From the NCBI GenBank assembly GCA_013399875.1, contig VXAZ01008167.1, positions 1,302,956 through 1,366,955 of the forward strand: a DNA stretch of 64,000 bases. Direction: 5' to 3'. A program made the position numbers and the translations under genes. The notes under the pieces are model-generated. The model saw only the letters and a list, made by a program, of their open reading frames with translations, had not been told where the DNA came from and made no database searches. Positions 52,271 to 63,759 of the stretch are shown here, one piece after another (within the stretch, counting starts at the first letter, position 1; each line of letters opens with the position of its first letter). The DNA is from Gymnorhina tibicen. Its lineage: Eukaryota > Chordata > Aves > Passeriformes > Artamidae.

Positions 52271-54669
52271 GGTCAGCTTGGCTGGGCAGATAGCGCCGTA
52301 GCAGGTGTCCTCTAGTCAACAAGCAGTGAGCTTCACCCTGGCAGAGGGACAGACCTGCAGGGCAATCTGAGCTGCCCTTGGGGGCTGCCCATCTCCTCTG
52401 CTGATGATCAAAGGTAGGTACATCGACTTGCAAAATGAAATCTCCCCATTACCCCAAATTTGGTTTTATGAACAACATCACCATAACATAAAACTGATTT
52501 GCAAGAAGGAGAGGTGGCTTAGAATTTTTTGTGATGGAATAACAGCCACAACATTATGTCCTGTATAAATAACACCTTAATATCTTCCATCTTCAGGCAG
52601 GAGGAAGGGCATTTTAAACTATGACAAACACCTGAACACAAACTCCATCCTACAGAGTCGCAGACAGGAGTGCTTGCACACAAAGAGAGACAGTTCCCTT
52701 TGCATAAATCTTGGAAAGGCAGGTTAATTTAGATTGAATTTGCTACTTTGCAAGCAGCTAATGTAAGGAAAGCAAAGCAGGCTGAACTTGTGCTTGATCA
52801 GTTGTGAACTGTTAAATGGCCCTAACTGGAGACCAATAACTGTGTGTATGTAGGGAAATAACTCCCCCAAATCCTCTGTGTTTTGGATTCATTTTGTGAA
52901 ATTGAAGTCTTGTTCCATAACCATCCTCACTGGGAATGCTGTTTCCCTCTCTTCCACGTGCCCACACAAATGCCTACACCTGTAAACTAGGCTTTGAATG
53001 CCAAGAATTCCTTTGCTGGAGATGTTCCAGCAAAAGAACTAAAACCTTTTCGAGAAAAAAAACTGTGGTTTTGCTCATTCCCACACTCCATTCCTGATTT
53101 CTGGGTTAGGCAGGAGGTAGATAACTTTGACCTATACTCACGTTGCTGCCAGTTTCTTCAACACATTTATTCGTGTTTGCACTGTCTTTGTTTCAGTGAT
53201 GTGTAATGTGAGCAAGCAGAAAGCCAACTATGTACCAACAGGAAGGCTTAGAGCACTCTGATTTTTTGGCACGATGTGATGCATTGTGAGCTGGGTTTTC
53301 AGTGTCTGACGGTTATGTCCTTGGAATTGGCATCTGTAAACTGGAGACCAGAGCCCTGAATAACCTAACTGGGAGTATAGCTGGGACCAAACCATGACTT
53401 CATTCATCCCTTGTGCACACGTGTTTGGTGCAGGGAGCATTCAGGACTCACTTGAGTGCATGTCCTGTACTCAAGGGCAGTATCACACTCTGCCTTTAGC
53501 ACATGCTTCAGAGCTAAGACAGGGAGCTCCATGCAGGAAAATGTGTCACATGGATATCAGAAATTAATGATGGACAACAAGGACTTAATCGTACTTTCAC
53601 CTTGCTCCACAAACACACACTCTAGCTTCTGAAACCTGAGCGCTGAGAGCTAAGCACTCCATTGCTGGAGATGATCAAGGTAAAAAAAAATCAAAGTAAT
53701 AAAGCTCAGGAAAAAACCTGAGACCTCTTGAATCTGTTTGCCAATCACATGTATTACTGCTAGTACCTCAAAGTTGTAATACTGCTGTTTTCTGACCAGG
53801 CATCTTCAGCTTTTCTCCTGTATGTCCACTTCACCTCCCCTGTGACCCCACTGCCTTGGGCTCAGCCCTGTCTTCAGTCACAGACTGAAAGGCTTTGAGG
53901 AAGGAAAAGCTTGTGACCCCATTTCCTACATGGGGAAGCATATATTTAAGGGCATTTACCAGCCTAACAAATCAGTCTAGCAGACAGCTGTGAAAATTTC
54001 ACAGTGTGTTTCTCTGTATGATTAGAAGCCAAGATGTCAGTTCCTCATCGATACCAGGGGCCAGTAGGATTTCCTTACTTTGCAGGAACCCTGCAAATAG
54101 CTCAGAGATTGTGGTAACAGGGCATCTTAGATGACAGATTGACCTACTGCCTCTGATGGAGAGACTACAGGACAGCTCTGAGCCATTTGGTTTGTTTCTC
54201 AGCTGATTTACTGCTTTCCTATTAATGCAATTCTGCTGAGGTCCATGCCATGAGTCTACCAACCAGTTATGAAACAAAGCTCAGTTCCATAGGATTTTAC
54301 CTTTCCACTGAGTCAGGGGTAACAGGCACTGCACTCTGGAAGGTGTTTCAGGGCATTCCTTTTTCTTCTTGTGTCATGGAAGCAGTTCTGCACAGACTCA
54401 GGGTTGTTTTTCATGGTTTGTGAAGAGAAGGGCTTCTGAAGTCAAAAGCTGTCTGTACTTTCCAAATGAGGAGTCAAGTACCTGCTGCAAGATTCCCAAA
54501 GAGAGCTCATCTTGTCAGACACCCTGTTCTGGACTACGGCATCTTCTGTGCAACCCAAAAGCTTTATGCAGCTGTAGCTCTTGCCCAGTGGAATGACCAG
54601 CAGCACATGTGCTGTCCAGGACCTGGTGCACTCAAGCACAGCAACTCACCCAGCTCTGGGTGACTGCAC
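52271..54669. other. Unique sequence, no gene seen
   Basis: No exon continuing from the splice donor at 52168 could be recognised. Frames reach 92 codons (minus 53999-54277) with no known domain. Confidence 0.5.
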
Positions 54670-55872
54670 ACATCATTCAGCATGGCTTTATGAAGGGAAA
54701 GTCCTGCTTATCAAACCTGATTTCCTTCCATGACAAGGTAACCCACCCAGCTGGTTAAGGGAAGCCAGCTGATGTAATCTTTATGGATTTTAGTAAAGCT
54801 TTCCATACTGTCTCTCACAGGATCCTTCTGGACAAAATGTCCAGCACACAGGTGGATAAACACATCCTGAGATGGGTGAGCAACTGGCTCATGGGTCAGG
54901 CACAAAGGGTTGTGGTGAATGGGGTGACAGACTGGGGACCTGTCACTGGTGGGGTTCCAGAGGGCTCCATCCTTGGCCCTGTGCTCTTCAACATCTTCAT
55001 TAACGACCTGGATGCAGGACTGGAAGGGATGCTGAAAAAGTTCACAGATTATACAAAACTAGGAGGAGTTGCAGGGAGGCCCTGCAGAGAGACCTCAACA
55101 AGTCAGAGGACTGGGCAATCACCAACCATATGATGTTCAGCAAGGAAAAGTTCTGGATTCTGCACCTGGGATGGGGCAGCCCTGGATGTATGGACAGACT
55201 GGGGAATGAGAGGCAGGACAGCAGCGCTGTGGGAAGGGACCTGGGGGTCCTGGTCTGTGGAAAGTTGAACACGAGTCAGCAGTGCCCTGGCAGCCAGGAG
55301 GGCCAACCCTGTCCTGGGGGGCATCAGGCACAGCATCGCCAGCTGGGCAAGGGAGGGGATTGTCCCACTCTGCTCTGCACTGGGGTGGCCTCACCTTGAG
55401 TCCTGGGGGCAGTTTTGGGCACCACAATATAAGAAAGACATTAAACTGTGTGTCCAAAGCAGGGCAACAAAGATGGTGAAGGGCCTTGAGAGGAAACCCT
55501 TTGAGGTGCAGCTGAGGTCACTTGGTCTGTTCAGCATGGAGAAGAGGAAAGTGAGGGGAGACCTCACTGAAAGATACAACTTTTCTCTGGTGACCAGTGA
55601 CAGGACCTGAGGGAATGGCCTGAAGTTCTGTCAGAGAAGGTTTAGGTTGGATATTAGAAAATGGTTCTTCACCCAGAGAGTGGTTGGGCACTGGAGCAGG
55701 CTCCCCAGGGAAGTGGTCACAGCATGAAGGCTGGCAGAGTTCAAGAAGTGTTTGGACAAAGCTCTCACACACATGGTGTGAGTCTTGGGGATGGTCCTGT
55801 GCAGGGCCAGGATTTGGACTCAGTGATCCTTGTAGGTCCCTTCCAGCTCAGCGTATTTTGTGATTCTGTGGT
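54670..55872 (+). mobile_element. CR1 LINE, 5'-truncated copy with partial reverse transcriptase
   Basis: This is the largest transposon copy in the window, about 1.2 kb. It begins inside the reverse transcriptase domain (HGFMKGKSCLSNLI), runs through the 3' coding end and the CR1 3' untranslated region (CCCAGGGAAGTGGTCACAGC, CAGTGATCCTTGTAGGTCCC), and ends at the TTTTGTGATTCTGTGG terminal octamer region. The 5' truncation is typical of target-primed reverse transcription. It is in sense orientation and cannot mobilise itself. The 3' portion is homologous to 31189-31386. Confidence 0.96.
54672..55399 (+). pseudogene. CR1 ORF2 reverse transcriptase fragment, broken
   Basis: From about 54672 one frame gives HGFMKGKSCLSNLISFHDKV, then an internal TAG (about 54757), then [19 protein letters not shown], the thumb-side block [20 protein letters not shown] and [13 protein letters not shown]. 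Position 55079 starts a different frame ([12 protein letters not shown]) that runs to 55399, so a frameshift lies near 55070. The catalytic FADD box of the reverse transcriptase reads FTDY here, losing the second aspartate. In intact CR1 this enzyme copies element RNA at a nicked chromosomal target; this fragment cannot. The endonuclease and the first reverse transcriptase blocks are absent because of 5' truncation. Confidence 0.93.
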
Positions 55873-58800
55873 TCCCTTCTGGACTGAAGAGCCAGACTGT
55901 GTTTATACAACTGCAACCTCATTGCACTGAAAGAGATACCTGGTGCAACCAACTACAGAATTTATTTTAAGTCTATTTCATCCTTCCAAATGCATGTTGC
56001 AACACAGCCACCATTAGTAGAGCTTAAGTCATCAGATCCTAGCTGAAAATGGAGATGAATTATAGTCTATATACTGAGATTCACTACCTAGCATTTTAAA
56101 TGCTCCACAGACAGTATCTTGCCTGATCTGCTCAGTGCAGGCTCTGTTTTTTGGGGAAGTTTTGCAACCGTATGTAACATGGAGAAGTTCCTGCAGGGAC
56201 TCCTGATGATCTCTGCTTGTCCCTGTGCAACTTTGTTAGTCTGGTTGCTTTTCAATTATCTGTCAGTACATAACCAGCAGCAGCCTTGAAAGAATTGATT
56301 GAAAGCCTCACAGTCAAATGGCATCAATCTGGAACCAAGGAGGAGGTATTTTTATTCAAAACCACAGAAAGAGAGATCATAATGCAAAAAAAAAAAATCC
56401 AACACCACAAGTTAAAGGTAATGGAAAGGATGTTAAATGCATTGATTCAAGCAACACGGGGTTGCAGTTTTCTACCAGTTTTCTACCCATTTCTTTCCTA
56501 CCAGACAGCAAAAGTGTGAGTTCATCTACTAAAAAAAATTATGGGATGGTGTATACAAATTTTGCAATTCCTAAGATAAAACAGATCTCCCAAGATAAAC
56601 ATTATTAAAAGACTGTTGAAAAACACCAAAGGATATAACAAAGTTTTTATTAATAGTTAATAAAGGACAGACTTAAAGCAAAACCTTGCATCCATTTCCC
56701 CTTCGCTGCTGCAGTCTGTCATACTTTAAAGTTGTTATGCAAGCACCCTAGGAGGAAGAAAAGAAAGGTTATTCATTTTATTCATTCACAGAAGGAGAAG
56801 TGACTCCCATTCAAATAGAGAGGATGACGCTGTATGCTACAGATCTTGCTCTTCTCTCTCTCAAAACCATCTTCCTCTCCTTTGCCAGATCTGATGATCA
56901 TCAGACCGTTTCCGGAATTCAATTCATCTCACAAGCCTGGCATACAACTAACGTGGGAAAAGTGTGAATATTTTCTGCATGAATTGAACTGGCTCAACCA
57001 AATATCAGCTGAGCACCAAAGCATGTAAAGAGGAGGAAAGCCCCAGGATCAGAAAGGGGAGTTAAGAAAAGAGGGAATGGGTTTGCCTTTTTTCGTGACA
57101 GCAGTTGATAACTTCATTCAGAGACTATATCAGAGGAGGGAACTGAATCTGGTTCATGCCCTCAACACAGAGTCATCCTACATCTCGTATTAGTTATGGC
57201 CAGGGCTTAACCCCTCGTGTTCTGAGAAGGATGTTTTATGGTCTGAACTTGCAGGCTGAGAGCTGGAAGATTCATAGGCACTATGCCTTGTTGTGTATAG
57301 GGATACATGTGTGTGAGAGAATATCCTACACAGCCCTGAGCAAAAGGGAAGCATGCATTTCCGAGGAAAACAGGGAAATTCAGTCAAACACTAAATGTTA
57401 TTCAGCAGCTACTTACTGTAAATGGCCATTTTATACCCTTGAGAGAAAAAAAATCTCTTTAAAAAGTTCAGCTCCTTCATTAAGGTATTAGGTGTTAGTC
57501 TAAGGATGCAATTACCTGAAACAGAGGAGATGCTTAACCTTTTTTTTAATGGAGCCTTATTCCAGTAAAGCATATTATTTTGTGACCTTCAAAACAAGTT
57601 TTTCTGGCAGAAGTGATATGGTGGCAAACAAGCAACCAGCACCCAGCCTCATAATCTGACTTTTCCAAAATAGCCAACATATTATGCAATGACACACAAA
57701 GAAAATCATGCAGGAAACCAAATACACCCCAAACAAAGTCAAGAAAAGCTAGGAGAAAACTGAAATTCACAATCCCACTGTTTAATATAGTAAAATTTGG
57801 GGGAAAAAATACAAAATTATTTAAGTACACTTAAAATGCTACACAGCAGAAAAAACCCCAAAGACACAATCTAGTGTTTTTCATCCAAATCACCTTTCAA
57901 AAACCCAAACCATGGAATGCAATTTTCCTGCCCAAAACTGCACAGTTAAGGGGTTGGTTTTGTTTTCCTCACTTGACCAGGTTTATGCCATGGAGCTTCT
58001 AGTTTGTAGTGGTTTTTGTCGTGCCCATAGCACAACAGCCCTTGGTAACAGCAGCACATGCACCACGTTATTGCAGACAGTAGCCCTGTCAATTAAGCCA
58101 CAATGGCTTTAAAAGAGAAACTTGCTTGCTTTCTTCTCTACTTTATATGATGTCTCCTCCCAGTTCTTGCATCAAATCAAATTATTCAAATACACTGAGG
58201 CTTCAAAATTGCTGGTCTCCCACCCTTTGTGATTTCCCTTTCCTGTTCTGCAGTGCTGGACATAGTTCAACAATTCCTCGCTGTGGGATTGGAGCGGTCC
58301 TTGGTTGAGGTATAGCAGAACTTAGAAGCTGGAGAAGAAAACGGAGTGACAGGAAGATACAGAGTTCAAGACCATCCTGCATTTCTCAGGTCAAAGTACT
58401 TCCCAGATTATACCTGTGCTAAACAGAGCTGGACATGGCAGCCAGAGTCCTTCTCCACGAATCCAGGCATTGCGAGACTGCACACCATGGAACTACAGAT
58501 GAGTATTTGCCAGCTGTATGCAAACTAGGGTATCTCCTGCCTTTCCAAGGACTCATCTAAATTACTGAAAGAAAACTTTGCCTCCTTGCTGTCTGCAAGC
58601 TATCTCAAAAGAGGTGTAGCCAATGTCTGGCTCTCAAACCTTTTGGATCCAGTCCCAAGTCCACAGTCTTACTAGAGTCCACTGTACTGCTGTGTAACAG
58701 CTACTTGCTTGGATGAAAAGAAGCTGTACTTTCCCTTTTTCCCACTGGGAGAAGTCTAGGCAGTATATTCCATTAAGTTCTATTCATTTTCATCTTGACC

Positions 58801-60310
58801 TGAATCATGGGGATTGAAGTCTCATCTCCCATGGAGTCTTGTTAACCAGGAGCAACATCAGTAAGGCCAGTGGGGTATCGTTACACGGCCAGGTGCTTTT
58901 CCTTCTAGCACAGAAAGGCAATGAAAGTGCTTGAAAGCAACAGGGGACCACCTCACAAGGAGGCAATAGTCATATATAAATGGATTTTAAAACCTTTCCT
59001 TTTGCATCTACGGACTAGTGGAAAGTGGTAATAATGAGACATAATATTGCACTGCACTTCTCTGGCTATTTGTTTGTTAAATAAAAGATGAGCAAGGAAT
59101 ATCCTGTCATTGTGTGGCCAAGCAGCACAGTGGGCACAGCTGAACTATACAGAACTTTGCCCTGTGTAGCCCTCAAATGTAAATGTCATTTTGGATGTGG
59201 GTTTTTTTCCAGTTCTGTGAACTAATGTAACATTTTCATAATGTGAAACAAAGAATGTGTGTCAGCTTCCTTCAGTGCAACATCAGAGTTTGCAGATGCA
59301 CAGTCTACCACATACAGGGGCATACAGGGGGCCAAATCCAGGGCAGTCTTTTCTGTGCTGCCTATTGGAAAATCTGGAGCAAATGCTATCCCCCAGGCAT
59401 CACTTGAGATAGTGCAGTTTGGCACATTTCCAGCTCATGCTACACACCATGCTAGCATTTAAACATTACTGATTGACTGGCCTGTGTGCCGTCCCTTTCC
59501 CAGACATTTTTATTTACTGGTAGCCTGGGTCCACTTGATTTTGCAGAAGCACTGAACTAGCAATGGAGCACAACTTGACCATCTACTTGCTGACTAAAGG
59601 ACAATTGGTGAAGAGCTCTGAAACTCATAGAGGAAAGATGCTCTGTGAGGAGAAAATGACATGACTGTACCTTGTTCATCACTCTGACAAGATATGACTC
59701 AAATACACATGTCAAAGACTGAGCTGAATGAAAAGATGCTTTTTCTTTTCATGACTTTTTTTTCCTTCTGATAAATGATTGCTCCACTTCACTGACTAAA
59801 GTGCATATAGCACTGCTCAAAATTAAAACCACAGCAGCAGCTGAAGGACTTAATGTGTTAATAGAAATGTCCCTACTTTTTGCGGTCTATCTTCCCCTCC
59901 TTTGAAGAATATAATCTAGAAGAGGATGAAATTTTGGGCCCTATTATGATTAGAGAGGCGCAGCATCACTATGCCTCACTGACAAGTGACAGCAGCCAAA
60001 TAGGGAAGAGAAACAAAACAAAAGGCAAAATTAGATCACAAACATAACCTAAAATATTCTAAGACAGGAAACAAAAAAAAAGTGAGAAAAAAAATAGTGA
60101 GGATTTTTGATTTGCTTGAAATATGTTGATATGTTCCACACCATCTATTAAAATAATCTGCTTCCTGCCCTCTTTTCCCATCATTCTGAAGGTACTGCAG
60201 CCACCCAGTCCGAGGGTGTTGTGATTTAGACAGCAGTAACCTTTACCAGCCCCAGGAGAGCAGCCTCCCGACACAGGCACTTCACAGGCATGGAATGAAT
60301 AATTTCCCAC
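55873..60310. other. Unique sequence, no gene seen
   Basis: Frames of up to 111 codons (57156-57491) have no recognisable domain. A 10-base direct repeat (CATACAGGGG twice, near 59316-59336) is the only small structure noted. Confidence 0.5.
60306..60310. repeat. Target-site duplication, left copy (CCCAC)
   Basis: CCCAC directly precedes the TG of the LTR at 60311 and is repeated at 60957-60961 directly after its terminal CA. A 5-bp duplication is characteristic of ERVL-type integration. Confidence 0.9.
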
Positions 60311-60956
60311 TGTCTTGGGGTGACTTTATGCTGTTGTATCCCCTACCACTGCTCTATGCCCAGACATGATTCCTGAGCCTTTCTATGCCTTTAAAACTGG
60401 ATGCAAGAGACAGAGGAAAAAAAACGGAGCGAACTTTTCAAAACAGTTTGTGCTTCAAGGACACAGAGATTAGCTATTTCTGCGGCGGGCAGAGGAAGCA
60501 CGGTTTCTGGCTTTTCGGTCAGTTTTCTTCAGCTCTGTTTCTTCGGAGAGGGACGGAGCTTGGGACTTCGGGTTTTTTTCCCCTTCTTCTCTTCTGGACT
60601 TGTTCAGAACACCGGAACATCAGAACCCCACCGGGGGACCTTGCACCGGCCTGGAGGGGGGGCCCCCCACGCCAACCCAGCTCCGAGGAGGAGGAGAGAG
60701 ACCACACCCACAGAAGGACTCTAAAATCTTTCAGGTTTTCTCTCCAGAGCGAGAGCGAGATTTTATTATTTAGCATTAATATTATTATTTTCCTGTGTGT
60801 TTGTTAAATAAATAGTTTTTATTTTCTCCTTCACTTTCCTCCAAGGAAAATTTGTTTTTCCCGAACCCGGTTGGGGGCAGGGGTGGTTGTGGCCTGCCTT
60901 CCTTTGAGGAGACGTTCCTTTTGGACGTTTCCCTGAATTTGGCCTAAACCACCACA
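60311..60956 (+). mobile_element. Solo LTR of an ERVL-like endogenous retrovirus
   Basis: The 646-bp element begins TGTCTTGGGGTGACTTTATG and ends CTAAACCACCACA, giving the TG...CA ends of a retroviral LTR, and is flanked by perfect CCCAC target-site duplications. Inside are a TATA-like TTTAAAA at 60390-60396, a GC-rich middle with a 12-bp GGGGGGCCCCCC palindrome (60657-60668), and a polyadenylation signal AATAAA at 60807-60812 followed by T-rich sequence. No internal gag, pol or env lies next to it and there is no partner LTR, so the provirus collapsed by LTR-LTR recombination. Orientation is plus, from the TATA-to-AATAAA order. A 140-codon frame inside it (60385-60807) is incidental. ERVL is inferred from the 5-bp duplication and remembered likeness to songbird LTRs. 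Confidence 0.92.
60807..60812 (+). terminator. LTR polyadenylation signal AATAAA
   Basis: A canonical AATAAA inside the LTR, followed by T/C-rich sequence (TTTTTATTTTCTCC), marks the likely R/U5 end. The TATA-like box lies about 410 bp upstream, implying a short U3 and a long R. Any plus-strand transcript crossing this locus could be terminated here. Confidence 0.7.
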
Positions 60957-60961
60957 CCCAC
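60957..60961. repeat. Target-site duplication, right copy (CCCAC)
   Basis: Identical to 60306-60310 and immediately after the terminal CA of the LTR. Confidence 0.9.
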
Positions 60962-62839
60962 AGACGAGGGACAAGAAGTCAGCTCAGATGGATGGACTGA
61001 GAGGGACCAAGGTGATACCGGCCTGACAAGCTGAAGTAGTATTATATCACATATCAAATTGCTTTTGCAAGTTTTGTTGGTGTTACAGGAGAGATTTTAT
61101 GCTGCCTTTTCATCCTGGCTGTCGTGTAACATTTTAAAGAGAGGGACTCAAAGCTCTAATCCCTTTCTGAGAGCAAAAGAATGTTTTAGCAGAGAGCTGT
61201 CTGCTACCTGTCAGATCATCCACCAGCCTCCTGGGCTGGATTCAGCCATCAGTTCACTTAAAGGCCTTAGCCCTGTTTCCCATAGTATCTTTAGTAAGTG
61301 ATTCTCCCTTCCTACCAAATATTTCTTTGGTCCAAGAACCCAGATCACCACAGAGCTTTATCCACATTGCAGGACAATGGTGAGGGAGGTCACAGACTTT
61401 ACGAATCTTTCCCACCTTTATATGGAAAATGTATAAGGGTTTTTTAAAAAAATTATTATTTAGAAAAAATACATTTTACTTTATTTATGGAAAAAATGTA
61501 TTTTCCATATTTGGAGAAAGAGTACTGATCCCGTAACGTGATTTGGAAGTCAAGCATCCCCTTGGCCTTCCTGTCACATATTAATTCATCCTTTTAGCAG
61601 TAAACCACTTGGAACAGGACTCCAGGGAGCTTACTGAGACCTGGTATTTCCTGAGAGGGTCTTGGGAAGATTCCATCTCTTCAGGCATTGCTCAGGATTC
61701 TTAGTGCCATCCATTATCATGGGTGAGTGAGAAATATCTCCTTATTCCCTTTTGGACATAGGTATGAGGGAAGATAAAAGCCAGTGCTTTTCACATACTG
61801 TGACTTTATGCTGATTACACAAGGAAATACTCAAAGGCTTTTCATAACCCAAGGTAGACCCTTTCTAATGCACTGTAGCCTTAATTTCCAGTCTAATTTC
61901 AGAGTGCTCAATAGTGACCCCAAGGGGAACTCCAACTTTGAACATCCCCTTTCTGTCCCTACTTGGCTAGTTTTATGGACATGTATTTCTGCATTTCACA
62001 ATATCCTATGCTTGGCTTGGACAGAAAGGGTTTCTTCCCTAGCAGGTACTCTAACGTGAGACGTATTTTCACGTCACCACTGAATTTAGCCCAGTATATC
62101 TGACCATTGCAATAACTACTTGGTCCTCTTTCTCATCTTCAGATGAATTCATTCCACTAATTGTGAAAGGGTCATTTCCCTAATTGTACCATTTTACCCT
62201 TGTTGCCCACACCACACCTTCAGAGTTTAGCAATTAGTACAAATTGGAGAGTACAGATGAATCACCCAGAAGTTCAATAACTGCCCGACTTTCCTCATTT
62301 GACTTGCAAGAGAGGCTTTTTTTTTTCTCATACCACACTCCCAGGCCTGCAAAATGCTCTTCAGCAGAAGCTGTGTTCTGTGCAATGCTTGGTTTCCCTG
62401 TCAGACCGCGGGCAGGGGAGTCTCATTTGTGTGGGCTGTCCCCATTTTCACCTTGGGCTGCACGCTACACCAGAATAGAAAACATGAGTCAGAGAGGTTA
62501 AGGGTTAAACTGTTAAAAACAAAAGAGGAGAAAATTCATTCAGAAAATAATGGTTTCTAATGGATGAGAGGAAGTACTGTACAATTTCTTGTAAAGTCAC
62601 AATGGCCAGCTCATCAGAGGAAACCCCTCCTATCAGGGGCTTGTACAATGCCTCCTGGAGCCTGAACAGCTGCCAAGTCATGACCATGCAGTTAAGGGAG
62701 TGCAACAAAGAAACTAAAATCAAGGGCACATTTCCATCTTCCTGTCCAGCTAGCTCCAAAACTTTTTTTTGTTCTTCCCCTTGCATTAATTATTTCATAA
62801 CAGCATAAGCCTTCTTAGTGATTTTCCTCTCCTTTTTTC
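60962..62839. other. Unique sequence, no gene seen
   Basis: Frames reach 93 codons without a recognised domain. It contains the AT hairpin at 61466-61504. Confidence 0.5.
61466..61504. repeat. AT-rich hairpin, 12-bp perfect arms
   Basis: AAAATACATTTT at 61466-61477 and its reverse complement AAAATGTATTTT at 61493-61504 are separated by 15 bases. A related GGAAAATGTATAA occurs at about 61423. It probably arose from local AT-rich repeat turnover; cruciform formation is possible but not shown. Confidence 0.8.
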
Positions 62840-62866
62840 TTTTTTTTTTTTTTTTTTTTTTTTTTT
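62840..62866. repeat. Poly-T tract of 27 bases
   Basis: An uninterrupted run of 27 T, preceded by further T-rich sequence (CCTTTTTTC). It could be the reverse of a poly-A tail from a minus-strand retroposed copy, but the sequence to its left matches no gene I recognise and no flanking duplication was found. Confidence 0.9.
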
Positions 62867-63759
62867 GCATTATTCGTCTGGCTTTTTTACAAGCTGAAAA
62901 AAGAGTTTCTCTACATGGAAGCAAAGCCATGGCTTCCTCAAGACTTGCTGAGCCAACCTAATCACTCACTGATTTGGAAGGAGGTCCTGAAGCAGCTGCC
63001 CCATTCTCCCAGCCTGGCTGCATGCTTTAACTGCTTATGTTGGGGCTGGCACTTACCAGACCTCCTCCTGCGACCTTGTTAACTCAATAGTGTGCTCAAA
63101 AACATCACAGCACAAACCCCATCAGCTTTCTGCTGTGTCAGCCCTCAGAGATGGCACTGAATAGCAGAACCAACACAGGGCTGGGGTGGAGGCCAGAGAT
63201 GGATGGCCACAAAATCTCTCCCTTTTGGCTGTGAGAAAACAGTAATTCGGCACAGCTCTTCAGGAAACCGCAGCCTCAATATGTCTGTGATAGATGTTCA
63301 TCCTAGATTACAGCGTGCTGAGTCCCTGCACTGTTTACATACATGCATTTGGTGAAAGGCTGACTTTGTAGGCTCAGAGATGGGGACTTTCCTGGGATTT
63401 CTATCTTGGTAGAACTTGTGGAATAATAATTTTAAATAGGTTCTTCAGACCTCTAATTTCTTCCTTCTCAGCTTCCCCTTAAAACCATTTTCTACCACAG
63501 AGCTTTCAAGAAAAAGCCAGTGTTGACCTCTCACAACTGTAATTTGCCCTAAAAGACCCCAGAGTTGCACAGCCTCGCTGTATTTAACCCAGGCTGGCTC
63601 TTCATTTTCTTTTTATTATTGCAAACTCTTTGGAGTAAGACTGCTCAATTCCAGCTGAAATGCTTGGCATCCCATAATTTACTACTTTACCATGAAAAAT
63701 CAATTCCCACAAAGGAAGTTACATGACAGTGTCCTCTCCACACTCTTTCTCCAAAGCAT
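62867..63759. other. Unique sequence, no gene seen
   Basis: No frame longer than 60 codons is present and no repeat is recognised. Confidence 0.55.

Noticed and set aside
51366..52435. TG...CA element flanked by AAATG as a full LTR with duplication
   Set aside because: AAATG before 51366 and after about 52430 could be read as a duplication, but with many possible TG and CA ends a 5-bp coincidence is expected, and the implied end sequences do not look like an LTR.
55137..55457. 106-codon minus-strand frame
   Set aside because: It is the antisense shadow of the CR1 3' coding end.
60385..60807. 140-codon frame, the longest in the window
   Set aside because: It lies wholly inside the solo LTR, is opposed by other frames there and matches no protein. 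It reflects the GC-rich core of the LTR rather than a gene.
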